From the NCBI GenBank assembly GCA_036276235.1, contig DATBDZ010000351.1:3604-67603 (forward strand): a stretch of DNA of 64,000 bases. The letters run 5' to 3'. The notes below the pieces were generated by a model, which saw only the letters and a list, made by a program, of their open reading frames with translations, was not told the origin of the DNA and did not search any database. This DNA is from JANWHF01 sp036276235 (lineage in GTDB: Bacteria; Planctomycetota; Phycisphaerae; Tepidisphaerales; Tepidisphaeraceae). Every line of letters starts with the position of its first letter. Position 1 is the first letter of the stretch. Below, piece after piece: positions 9,132-18,173 of this stretch. Both the position numbers and the translations under genes were made by a program.

Positions 9132-10004
9132 ATGTTGAGCGTTCGCGACATTCGCAGGCGCATCCGATCGATCCGCAGCACCGCGCAGATCACCAAGGCG
9201 ATGCAGATGGTCGCCGCCTCGAAAATGCGCAAGGCGCAGCAGGCGGCTCTGGCCGGGCGGCCGTTCGTTCAACTCCTGTACCGAATGCAGCGAAAGGCCA
9301 CGACGCAGGCAATCGATTTTGTCCATCCCCTGCTTGAGGCGCGGCCTGTCCGCAAGCGCGCGGTCATCCTCATCAGCACCGATAAAGGCCTCTGCGGAGG
9401 GCTCAACAGCAATCTGTTTCGCATGGCGGCGGACTTTGATACGGCATCCACCGTCTTCATCGTCGCCGGCCGCAAGGCGGCACAATTTGTCGCGCGGACG
9501 CGGCGGAATCTCGCCGCGGAGTTCACCTACTCAGATACGCCGCGCTTTGCCGAGGCTAGCGCGATTGCTTCGATGGCCCGCGACATGTTCCTCAAAGGTG
9601 AAGTGGACGAAGTCCGAATCGTCGCCACGCGATTTATTAACACGCTCACGCAACGACCTGTCACCATCGAGTACCTGCCCGTCGGCGAAATCGCCAGCAT
9701 GAAACTCGAAGGCGCGGAATCCGAGGAACAGTTGGCGGCCAACACCACGCAGTTTCAATTTGAGCCGGATGCCAAATCGGTGCTGGGATATCTGATTCCC
9801 CACTACCTCAACGTCTATCTCTTTCAGGTGCTGCTCAACGCCAAGGCCAGCGAGCAAAGCGCCCGGATGGTGTCGATGAAAAACGCCACCGACAATGCTC
9901 AGGGCCTGATCAAGGACCTGACCCTCGAATACAACAAATTGCGCCAGGGCAACATCACCCGGGAGTTGCTGGATATTGCCGGCGGCAAAGCCGGGTCGGA
10001 GTAG
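9132..10004 (+). CDS. atpG: F-type ATP synthase subunit gamma
   Basis: Central rotating shaft of F1, 290 residues. The N-terminal helix has the family signature (RDIRRRIRSIRSTAQITKAM followed by QMVAASKMRKAQ) and the C-terminal helix has the partner sequence ARMVSMKNATDNAQ; these two form the coiled coil in the hexamer. The central Rossmann-like domain contains STDKGLCGGLN. It lies between atpA and atpD. Confidence 0.97.
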   Translation: MLSVRDIRRRIRSIRSTAQITKAMQMVAASKMRKAQQAALAGRPFVQLLYRMQRKATTQAIDFVHPLLEARPVRKRAVILISTDKGLCGGLNSNLFRMAADFDTASTVFIVAGRKAAQFVARTRRNLAAEFTYSDTPRFAEASAIASMARDMFLKGEVDEVRIVATRFINTLTQRPVTIEYLPVGEIASMKLEGAESEEQLAANTTQFQFEPDAKSVLGYLIPHYLNVYLFQVLLNAKASEQSARMVSMKNATDNAQGLIKDLTLEYNKLRQGNITRELLDIAGGKAGSE

Positions 10005-10040
10005 ATGTCAACGCAGATCGACGTTTTGAACTGGACGTGA

Positions 10041-11447
<1,407 letters not shown>

Positions 11448-11457
11448 ACGGTCCCGC

Positions 11458-11868
11458 ATGGAAAATACACTTCATCTGCAAATCGTCACGCCCGAGGCAA
11501 TCGTCCTTTCCGAGGACGTGGAAATGGTCACGCTGCCCGCTGTCCTGGGACAGATCGGCATCCTCCCTCAGCACGTGCCGCTCATGACGGAAATGGTCCC
11601 CGGCGAAGCCATCGTGCGCAAAGGCGGAAAGGACCAATTCCTCGCGGTCGGCGAAGGCCTGATCGAAATCACCGGCGATCACGTGGCGATCCTGACCGAT
11701 ATGGCGATCGACGCCGAGCAAATCGACGAAGCCAAAGTCGAAGAGGCGCGCCAGCGTGCCGCGGCAAGACTTCTGGAAAAGCTTTCCTCCGAAGAGGTCG
11801 CGGCCGTCAACGCTTCCCTGGCAAGATCACTTGCACAATTGAACGTCAAGCGGCGAAGGCACTCCTGA
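11458..11868 (+). CDS. atpC: F-type ATP synthase subunit epsilon
   Basis: Regulatory subunit attached to the rotor, 136 residues. The N-terminal beta-sandwich is recognisable (LHLQIVTPEAIVLSEDVEMV, then a GQIGILPQHVPL segment equivalent to the usual GEFGILPNHAPL). The C-terminal helical hairpin (residues 85-130) contains EEARQRAAARL. It closes the operon and converges on the DUF2950 gene with only 6 bases between stops, leaving no room for a separate terminator. Confidence 0.95.
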   Translation: MENTLHLQIVTPEAIVLSEDVEMVTLPAVLGQIGILPQHVPLMTEMVPGEAIVRKGGKDQFLAVGEGLIEITGDHVAILTDMAIDAEQIDEAKVEEARQRAAARLLEKLSSEEVAAVNASLARSLAQLNVKRRRHS

Positions 11869-11874
11869 GCGTGA

Positions 11875-12867
11875 TCATTTCTTATCCGGCTCTGGCTTGT
11901 CGGCGTCGGCCGCGTCTGTCGTTACCGGGTCCCAGCCGGTATCTGGGTCAAAGGATTCCATCGCCTTGGCGAGCTTTTCGGTGTCCGGGCCAAGATCCTT
12001 TTGATAGACGATGCCCAGTCGGTTTGTGATGAAGGTCATGATTCCGGAGTTGCCGTAATCCGCGGGGTAGGCCACCACCCCGAAGCCGGCGATTAGTTTG
12101 CCATTGGCCATGTAGTCCATCGCGCCACCGGGCGCGTTGGGACCCTGCGATTTGAGCATCCGGTAGTAATAGCCGTGATACGGACGAGGCTCACCGGACG
12201 CGGACTGCGTCGACGAATAGCCCTGCTCGACGGCCTCGGCGACCAGCGGCCCGAGTGGGCTGGCGGGTTCGCCGTCGGCGGTTTGCCAATACAGTCCATT
12301 CTTTTGCCCCGCATCGCTCATGAATTTCTGGGCATACTCCGGCGTCCCGCCCGCGGTGCTTTTAGCCGCCGTGTAATCGCGCTGCGCATCGACGATCGCC
12401 TGGCAGACTTTAATCACGTCCAGCTCATTTCGACCGACTCGGCGGTTGATCAGCTCCTCCTTGCCCGCTGCCGTGTCGAAATGCCATTTCCCCTTTTCAT
12501 CTTTCACAAGGGGGATCGGCATGGGCCAGTCATTGTCGCCGACGACAAGCGTGTAGTGATCGTCGCCTTCGGTATCAAAATGATGCTGCTGGGCGTACGC
12601 CTTGAGGAATGTTTCGGCGGAGTTGCGGTCGGCGACTGCATCGCCGGAAGCCAGAAGTTCATCGGCGTCCGGGCCGAGAATGTCTTTGTACTGATCCCGC
12701 AACTGCATGCTCAGCGCCTGGACCAGCGCGTCGGCGGCCACGTAGGGTGAATCAAATGTTCGCTGCTCCTGCGGCGGCTGCTGCGGCGCACAGCCGGATC
12801 CGATCAACAGCACCGCCGCCAGCAAAATAACCAGTGAGCCACATCCGCGAGTGATGGAATATCGCAT
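11875..12867 (-). CDS. DUF2950 family lipoprotein
   Basis: Exported protein of unknown function. The ATG at 12867 is chosen over an upstream in-frame ATG at 12927 because AAGGA lies just upstream and translation then begins with a clear lipoprotein signal peptide (hydrophobic core, lipobox LIGSGC). The family hallmark is the C-terminal half, with PYHGYYYRMLKSQGPNAPGG, GFGVVAYPADYGNSGIMTF and a Gln-Lys-Asp-Leu-Gly segment. Total 330 residues; the tail is Asp/Pro/Lys rich. The gene lies downstream of the DUF3300 gene on the same strand, a pairing commonly seen for these two families. Function unknown; an envelope location is inferred. Confidence 0.88.
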   Translation of the reverse strand: MRYSITRGCGSLVILLAAVLLIGSGCAPQQPPQEQRTFDSPYVAADALVQALSMQLRDQYKDILGPDADELLASGDAVADRNSAETFLKAYAQQHHFDTEGDDHYTLVVGDNDWPMPIPLVKDEKGKWHFDTAAGKEELINRRVGRNELDVIKVCQAIVDAQRDYTAAKSTAGGTPEYAQKFMSDAGQKNGLYWQTADGEPASPLGPLVAEAVEQGYSSTQSASGEPRPYHGYYYRMLKSQGPNAPGGAMDYMANGKLIAGFGVVAYPADYGNSGIMTFITNRLGIVYQKDLGPDTEKLAKAMESFDPDTGWDPVTTDAADADKPEPDKK

Positions 12868-12972
12868 GGAATCATCCTTGCAAACGATCGTCTGAAAAGT
12901 GCCTGACAACATTCGCGGCTCGGCCACTGAGGAGTTGTTGGGGCAGAGCCTGACAAAAATATCAACCTCAAA

Positions 12973-14412
12973 TCAACGGCGTCCGCCCCCGGCTCGTCCG
13001 CCGCCTCCCGAGCGGCCCGCCGGGGCAGAGCGCGGCGCGCTACTCGTCGAACGGCTGGTCTGCCCGCGCTGGCTTGCGGCGCGAGTGGAATTTCCGTTCG
13101 AGCTGGCTCCGCTCAACGCGCCCGATCCGGAGGAACGATTCGCGCCGGCGGTTGAGCGGTTCCCCGCGGTGGCTCCGCTGCCCCCGCTGCCAGCACGATT
13201 CTGAGCGCCGGCAGTGGCGCGATTGTCTACGCCGGTCCCGGGGCGATTGCCGGCGTTTCCCGCACCCGCTCGGTCGGCGGCGGAGACTTGATTGCGATAG
13301 TTGCCGGCACCATTGCGCGAGATATCCTGCTGGCCGGCGGAGGCGCGGCCGCGGTATGAATCGCGGGCGCTTGCCGCCTGCTGGGCCGACTGCCCGCCGA
13401 ATTTCTGCGCGTCTCGATTGCTGGCATAAGGGACGCCGTTTCGGTGCGCCGGATCGTGCTGAAATTTGCCTTGGCCACTTTGCCGGTTCGTTTGCCGGCC
13501 GTCCCGGTTGGTTTGCCGATCGCCCTGCCGATTGTCCATGTTGGCCTTGTATTTATCTCGATCGATGTTGGTGTTGATGTTGGTGTTGCGGTTCACGTCA
13601 ATGTCGACGTCGTTCCCGCCCCAGTTGCAGCCGCCCCAGGCATAGCCCCACGCCGCCCCCACGGCCAGGCCGACCCCAAACGAGAGCGCCGCCGTCCCTG
13701 CAACATAACCCGGCGGATAATAGTACGCGGGCGGATATGAGGGATACGGCCAGGTTCCGTACACGACCGTCGGGTTATACGTCGGCACGTAAACCACCTG
13801 CGGGCTGGCTGATTCGATGCGAATGACTTGCGCCGGCGCCGGCGTAACCTGCTCCGCCGCCACCGCCGGCTGCGTTGCCGTATAGGATTCGACAATCACC
13901 TTTTGCTGCTCATTGGTCTGCAAGTTTCCCTGGGCCTTGGCCTTGGCGCGCAATTGCTGGACGGTATTCATCACGTCGGCCTGCTGGCCGATGAACGCGT
14001 CTCCCAGCTTGATCGTCCAATCGAGCTTTTCGCTCATCATCGCCAGCACCGATGGGAAATTCACCAGTGATTTGGTCGAAGGATCCCAATCCTTTTTCTC
14101 CAATGCCGCCGTCAATTGTGCGCCCTTCAGATCCTTGTACTCCTTGGCGAAGCGATCGGCCTGAATGATTTCCACCGGGTAGGTCGAGGCCATCAGGACC
14201 TGGCTGAGCACCGGATCGGGATATAGCGCGATCGGCGCTACGATCTGATCAAGTTCTTCCTGCTTGAGCGGTGGCTTATCCGGGACGGCAGGCTTGGTCT
14301 GCGCCGAAGCAGACGCCGTCTGCGCCTGCGCAGACGCTGCCGGCAGCGCCGCGACTGCCAGCGCGGCAAAGCAAACTCCTCCAGCCCGAATCGACCGCCA
14401 GAGATTGAACAT
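12973..14412 (-). CDS. DUF3300 family exported protein
   Basis: The start at 14412 is supported by GGAG eight bases upstream, and the first ~30 residues are a Sec signal peptide ending AQAQ. The conserved DUF3300 domain covers about residues 45-240 (IVAPIALYPDPVLSQVLMAS, then TYPVEIIQADRFAKE, then DWDPSTKSLVNFPSVLAMM, and VVYVPTYNPTVVYG). The remainder is low-complexity Asn/Arg/Gln/Gly/Ser sequence with repeated NTN, RQ and AG units, as is usual for the family. A Tyr/Pro-rich membrane-like segment (PPAYYYPPGY, then glycine-rich hydrophobic) joins the two. The function of the family is unknown. It is followed 105 bases later by the DUF2950 gene. Confidence 0.88.
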   Translation of the reverse strand: MFNLWRSIRAGGVCFAALAVAALPAASAQAQTASASAQTKPAVPDKPPLKQEELDQIVAPIALYPDPVLSQVLMASTYPVEIIQADRFAKEYKDLKGAQLTAALEKKDWDPSTKSLVNFPSVLAMMSEKLDWTIKLGDAFIGQQADVMNTVQQLRAKAKAQGNLQTNEQQKVIVESYTATQPAVAAEQVTPAPAQVIRIESASPQVVYVPTYNPTVVYGTWPYPSYPPAYYYPPGYVAGTAALSFGVGLAVGAAWGYAWGGCNWGGNDVDIDVNRNTNINTNIDRDKYKANMDNRQGDRQTNRDGRQTNRQSGQGKFQHDPAHRNGVPYASNRDAQKFGGQSAQQAASARDSYRGRASAGQQDISRNGAGNYRNQVSAADRAGAGNAGNRPGTGVDNRATAGAQNRAGSGGSGATAGNRSTAGANRSSGSGALSGASSNGNSTRAASQRGQTSRSTSSAPRSAPAGRSGGGGRAGGGRR

Positions 14413-14603
14413 GAGCGTGGCTCCATTTCCCGCAGAGCGCAAAGAGGACCCGACTTCTGATCCTTAAATCATTGTTCAGTACGGCGAGATTGCCGCTATT
14501 GGCCTTTGGTCTAATATGCGGCGGCGTGTCCGCGGTGTATGGTCGGGAAGGGGAACATTACGCCAGCCCATTCTGCCGCGATGTGCTTGCAGGTTATACT
14601 GAT

Positions 14604-14627
14604 GCAGGTCTGCGGGCGGAGACCTGC
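14604..14627. promoter_or_regulatory. Inverted repeat upstream of the HD-GYP regulator
   Basis: A perfect 8-base inverted repeat, GCAGGTCT and AGACCTGC, with an 8-base spacer, 53 bases before the start of the response regulator. No T-run follows on either strand, so it is not a good terminator. It could be a regulator-binding site or an mRNA leader hairpin. The rest of 14413-14680 shows nothing else recognisable. Confidence 0.3.
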
Positions 14628-14680
14628 GATGCCCGGCCCGGGTGGTGCCGTGAACGCGCTTTGCAGCAAAAACGAGTGAA

Positions 14681-15829
14681 ATGGCCGTCCTGTCTTCCCA
14701 CAGCTCGCCTGCAAACGGATTCGACGACCACCCCGTTGTGCTGCTGGTGGATGATCAGGCGATTGTCGTCGCCGCCATCCAGCGCCAGTTAGCGGCCGAG
14801 CAGGACATTGAATTCCACGCCTGCACCAATCCCGCGGCGGCGGTTGAAACCGCGGCGCGCCTAGCGCCCTCGGTCATCCTTCAAGATTTGGTGATGCCGG
14901 ATGTCGATGGTCTGGACCTGATCACTTCCTATCGGAATCATGCGGCGACGAGGCAGACACCCCTGATCGTCCTCAGCTCACAGGAGGAGGCCAAGACCAA
15001 AGCCGAAGCATTCCGGCGCGGGGCCAATGACTATCTCGTGAAACTTCCCCAGCCCGTCGAGCTGATTGCAAGAATCCGATATCACTCGCGAGCCTACCGC
15101 CTGCTCTTGCAGGCCGAGGCCCTGCACGAGGCAGAGAAGCAGCGGCTCATCCACGCCCGCCAAAAGGACGCCCTGCGAGCGCGAAACACGCTCATCTTCG
15201 GCCTGGCCAAACTCGCCGAAAGCCGAGATAGCGATACCGGCGACCACCTCGAACGCATCGCGGCTTACTGCCGCGTCCTCGCCGAGCAACTGCGTGCCTC
15301 CATTCCCGGCCTCACCGACGACTGGATCCACAACCTTCAACTGGCGTCCTCACTGCACGACATCGGCAAAGTCGGCATCCCCGATCAAGTGCTGCTCAAA
15401 GCCGGCCCACTCACGCCGGACGAGCGAGAAATTATCCAGCGTCATCCGAGCATCGGCGCCGATGCCCTTGGCGCCATTCTCGAGCGAGACTCTAGCGACG
15501 AGCTGCTAAAAATGGCCCGCAACATCGCCGCCTCCCACCACGAGCGCTGGGACGGCCGCGGGTATCCTGCAGGCCTTCAAGGTGAAGCGATCCCCCTTGA
15601 GGCAAGAGTCGTGAGCGTGGCCGACGTCTACGACGCCCTCACCTCCGCCCGCGTCTACAAGGCTGCCCTGCCGCACGAAGACGCTATGAAGATCATCTAT
15701 GCTGGACGAAGCTCGCAGTTTGATCCGATGGTGGTGAACGCGTTGCTGGAATCGGAGGTGGTATTCCGCCAGGCGGGTTTGCTGCTGCACGCCGCCAAAG
15801 ATGGAAGTTCAACAGCAGGTAGTGGGTAA
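14681..15829 (+). CDS. Response regulator with HD-GYP c-di-GMP phosphodiesterase domain
   Basis: Two-domain signalling protein, 382 residues. The receiver domain covers residues ~18-140, with phosphoacceptor D69 in LQDLVMPDVDGLDL, an acidic pair at D24/D25 and a Lys in the usual late position (YLVKLPQP). After a helical linker comes an HD-GYP domain. Its metal-binding HD is at H226/D227 in SSLHDIGKVGIPD, and the GYP triplet is at about 294-296 in HERWDGRGYPAGLQG. HD-GYP proteins typically hydrolyse cyclic di-GMP. No histidine kinase is adjacent, so its partner is unknown. The ATG at 14681 has only a weak purine run upstream. Confidence 0.93.
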   Translation: MAVLSSHSSPANGFDDHPVVLLVDDQAIVVAAIQRQLAAEQDIEFHACTNPAAAVETAARLAPSVILQDLVMPDVDGLDLITSYRNHAATRQTPLIVLSSQEEAKTKAEAFRRGANDYLVKLPQPVELIARIRYHSRAYRLLLQAEALHEAEKQRLIHARQKDALRARNTLIFGLAKLAESRDSDTGDHLERIAAYCRVLAEQLRASIPGLTDDWIHNLQLASSLHDIGKVGIPDQVLLKAGPLTPDEREIIQRHPSIGADALGAILERDSSDELLKMARNIAASHHERWDGRGYPAGLQGEAIPLEARVVSVADVYDALTSARVYKAALPHEDAMKIIYAGRSSQFDPMVVNALLESEVVFRQAGLLLHAAKDGSSTAGSG

Positions 15830-15924
15830 GGTTGAATCGTCTTGGGTGCCGCCGGTGCTCCGTCGTGTTACTCCGAGCCGTCATCCAGCTGCGCCGCGCA
15901 CCCAATGCACGAAAACGGCGGGCC

Positions 15925-16011
15925 GGGTGCCACAGGTCGCGGTACTCCGAGACCTGTGTTTTTGCCCCGCCAAGAGGCACAGGTCTGCGAGTACGCCGAC
16001 CTGTGGCACCC
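15925..16011. repeat. Palindromic intergenic repeat (ACAGGTC family)
   Basis: Two 34-base arms in inverted orientation (15925-15958 and 15978-16011), matching at about 30 of 34 positions and flanked by GGGTGCC/GGCACCC ends, separated by 19 bases. It lies between the converging HD-GYP regulator and the DsbA-like gene. The transcript could form a long hairpin, so it may also stop transcription. The rest of 15830-16088 has no gene that can be supported. Confidence 0.85.
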
Positions 16012-16088
16012 GAACGGACACACGACCCGTCGCTGGAGAGTTCCGACCAGCCGATTAGTCAGCCCGGGAGTTTCTCCTAGTGCAACGT

Positions 16089-16625
16089 CTACTTTTGCAC
16101 AGGCGATCCGGATTCAATCGCCGCGATGAGGTCCTCAAATTCAAACGATCCATCGAGACGTTCATCGTTAATGAAGAACGTCGGCGTTCCGTTGACGCCG
16201 CTGCGTACGCCGCCCATGAAATCCTCCTTGACGCGCGGCATGAACTCCTCGCCTTCCAGCGCACGACTGAGCGCATTAGAAGGCAAGCCCAGGCTCTCGC
16301 CTAGCTCAAGCAGAAATGGGACGCTCAGTGCCGCCTGATTCTCGAAGATCGCATCGTGCATCTCCCAAAATCGCCCTTGTGTCGCCGCGAATTCCGCCGC
16401 CTCCGCGGCACTCTCCGCATTAGGGTGAACTTCATTCAGCGGAAAATTGCGAAAGACAAAACAGAGCCGCTTGCCGAAATGCTTCTGCACGCGCTTGACG
16501 ATCGGGTAGGCGTGTCCGCAGTGCGGGCACTCATAGTCGCCATATTCGACCAGAACAATCGGCGCCTGAGGGTCGCCGGCCACATGATCCGCCGACGTCA
16601 CTGGTATCTTTAATTTCGCAGCCAT
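16089..16625 (-). CDS. DsbA-family thioredoxin-fold disulfide oxidoreductase
   Basis: A 178-residue protein with a thioredoxin-fold active site CPHC (C33 and C36 in EYGDYECPHCGHAY). The cis-proline loop is GVNGTPTFFINDERLDG near residue 145. This architecture is the DsbA-like/Thioredoxin_4 type. No signal peptide or membrane segment is present, so it is predicted to be cytoplasmic, unlike classical DsbA. It follows the peroxiredoxin gene after a gap of 9 bases, so the two probably form an operon for thiol redox defence; it might reduce the peroxiredoxin. That partnership is inference. Confidence 0.9.
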   Translation of the reverse strand: MAAKLKIPVTSADHVAGDPQAPIVLVEYGDYECPHCGHAYPIVKRVQKHFGKRLCFVFRNFPLNEVHPNAESAAEAAEFAATQGRFWEMHDAIFENQAALSVPFLLELGESLGLPSNALSRALEGEEFMPRVKEDFMGGVRSGVNGTPTFFINDERLDGSFEFEDLIAAIESGSPVQK

Positions 16626-16634
16626 GGCAACTCC

Positions 16635-17105
16635 TCATGATTTTGGGAGATCTTCCAGCGCCTGGAGGATTCCATCCGCGCCGGGGTTGATCGAAACCGG
16701 AGAACGGTAGCTCCAGACGATCATTCCCTTTTTATCGATGACAAACAGGGCGCGCTCCGCGCAGCCGTCTTCTGCCCGATAGGCCCCATAGAGTTTTGCG
16801 ACGGCGCCCTTAGGCTCGAAATCAGCCAGCAGCGGAAAATGAAGATGCCGCCTCTGAGAAAATTCGGCGTGACACCAGACGCCATCCACCGAGATCCCCA
16901 AAAGCTCCGCGTCGAACTTGTGGAACTCCGGAAGAATCTCGTTGTACAGGGCCATCTGATCGCCGCACACCGGGCTGAAGTCGGCCGGGTAAAACGCCAG
17001 GATCACGGGCCGCCCGCGCAGTTCGCTGAGCGAGAGCTTCTGATCTGGCGTGACGTGCAACGTGAAGTCCGGAGCAGGCGCTTTGGGCGGTAATATCTCA
17101 GCCAT
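16635..17105 (-). CDS. Peroxiredoxin (AhpC/TSA, AhpE/BCP-like)
   Basis: Thiol peroxidase of about 156 residues. The peroxidatic cysteine is about C47 in FYPADFSPVCGDQM, with the preceding Pro and Ser in place of the usual Thr. The start at 17105 is preferred because GGAG lies six bases upstream; ATGs at 17117 and 17135 are also in frame and would add a few residues. There is no cysteine at the +5 position used by BCP, so a 1-Cys or atypical mechanism is likely. It is co-directional with the DsbA-like gene and divergent from the SDR gene. Confidence 0.9.
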   Translation of the reverse strand: MAEILPPKAPAPDFTLHVTPDQKLSLSELRGRPVILAFYPADFSPVCGDQMALYNEILPEFHKFDAELLGISVDGVWCHAEFSQRRHLHFPLLADFEPKGAVAKLYGAYRAEDGCAERALFVIDKKGMIVWSYRSPVSINPGADGILQALEDLPKS

Positions 17106-17214
17106 ATCGATCTCCATATCTGAACCGCTCATCAACTTGCAATGGCAATTCCGCTCAGCGGCGCAGTCCGATCAATCATAGACGCATGCCATCGCGCATG
17201 GTATCCCACTGCCC

Positions 17215-17979
17215 ATGCAAGTCTCATTGACGGGAAAAACGGCGATCATCACCGGCGCGGCATCCGGAATCGGACTCGCAACCGCGCTGAGCTTTGTCGA
17301 CTCAGAAGCGCATGGCGTTGTTGCCGTGGACATCGCCCATGAGCCACCTCCGGCGCTGATGCCGGCGGCGGCGTCCGGACGGCTCAAGTATATTTCCGGC
17401 GATGTGCGAGAGGAGGAAACCGCCAAGCGCTTCACGCAAACTGCGCTCGACTCATTCGGCCGCATCGACATCCTCGTCAACAACGCCGCCATCAGCGTCG
17501 TCAAGGCGATCCACGAGCATACGCCGGCCGAATGGGATGATGTCATGAACACGAACGTGAAGGCCCTTTACTGGGCCGCGCGGCATGTCATTCCAGTGAT
17601 GATTCGGCAAAAGACCGGCGTCATTCTCAACACCGGCTCCATCTCCGGCGTCGCGGGAATTCCCGCTCAAGGCGCGTACGCCGCCTCCAAAGGCGCGCTG
17701 CACCAGATGACCCGCCAGATGGCGATCGAATACGCGCCGCACGGCATCCGCGTCAACGCGATCTGTTGCGGCACAGTCGATACGCCAATCGTCCACCGCT
17801 CCGCCGCCGCCTCGGGAAACGCCGACCGCTTTTGGGCGATGCTGCGCGACAACCACCCGATCGGCAGAATCGCCTCGCCCCAGGAAGTGGCGACATTTTT
17901 CACCTACATGGCCAGCGACCTGGCCAGCTTCTTCACCGGCTCCACCATCATGATGGACGGCGGCTACACCGCCCGGTAA
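17215..17979 (+). CDS. Short-chain dehydrogenase/reductase (classical SDR)
   Basis: A 254-residue NAD(P)-dependent oxidoreductase. The cofactor-binding TGAASGIG motif covers residues 13-20, the structural NNAA is at about 89-92, and the catalytic triad is S142, Y155 and K159 (YAASK). The C-terminal sequence FFTGSTIMMDGGYTAR is typical of the family. An Asp at the end of the second strand (AVDIA) suggests a preference for NAD. The substrate cannot be told from sequence. No strong ribosome-binding site precedes the ATG. It is transcribed divergently from the peroxiredoxin gene. Confidence 0.92.
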   Translation: MQVSLTGKTAIITGAASGIGLATALSFVDSEAHGVVAVDIAHEPPPALMPAAASGRLKYISGDVREEETAKRFTQTALDSFGRIDILVNNAAISVVKAIHEHTPAEWDDVMNTNVKALYWAARHVIPVMIRQKTGVILNTGSISGVAGIPAQGAYAASKGALHQMTRQMAIEYAPHGIRVNAICCGTVDTPIVHRSAAASGNADRFWAMLRDNHPIGRIASPQEVATFFTYMASDLASFFTGSTIMMDGGYTAR

Positions 17980-18026
17980 CTATTCTGCTTCGCAGGGTCG
18001 CCTGGAGCTTGAGGACCTCTCGTGCG

Positions 18027-18130
18027 GCACGGGTTTTCAACCCGTGCGGGCGGCGCAGAAACCGCAGGAATTGTTGTTTTCGCACTCTTTCGCATTCTGT
18101 ACATCCCACGCACGGGTTATAAACCCGTGC
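18027..18130. repeat. Paired palindromes (GCACGGGT...ACCCGTGC family)
   Basis: Two near-identical 21-base palindromes, GCACGGGT-TTTCA-ACCCGTGC (18027-18047) and GCACGGGT-TATAA-ACCCGTGC (18110-18130), 62 bases apart. They lie between the SDR stop and the arabinofuranosidase start and could act as transcript-end hairpins for the SDR gene. This is a common intergenic repeat type in planctomycetes. Confidence 0.85.
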
Positions 18131-18173
18131 CACAGCCCAAGATGCTCAAGCTTTAGTGTTCGCAGGACAGCCA

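Noticed and set aside
7866..9485. Long open frame of 539 codons on the minus strand opposite atpA/atpG
   Set aside because: It lies antisense to two unmistakable ATP synthase genes and has Asp/Arg/His-rich composition typical of the opposite strand of GC-rich coding DNA.
14472..14792. 106-codon plus-strand frame upstream of the HD-GYP regulator
   Set aside because: It overlaps the regulator by more than 100 bases and has no recognisable domain; the receiver domain in the other frame is certain.
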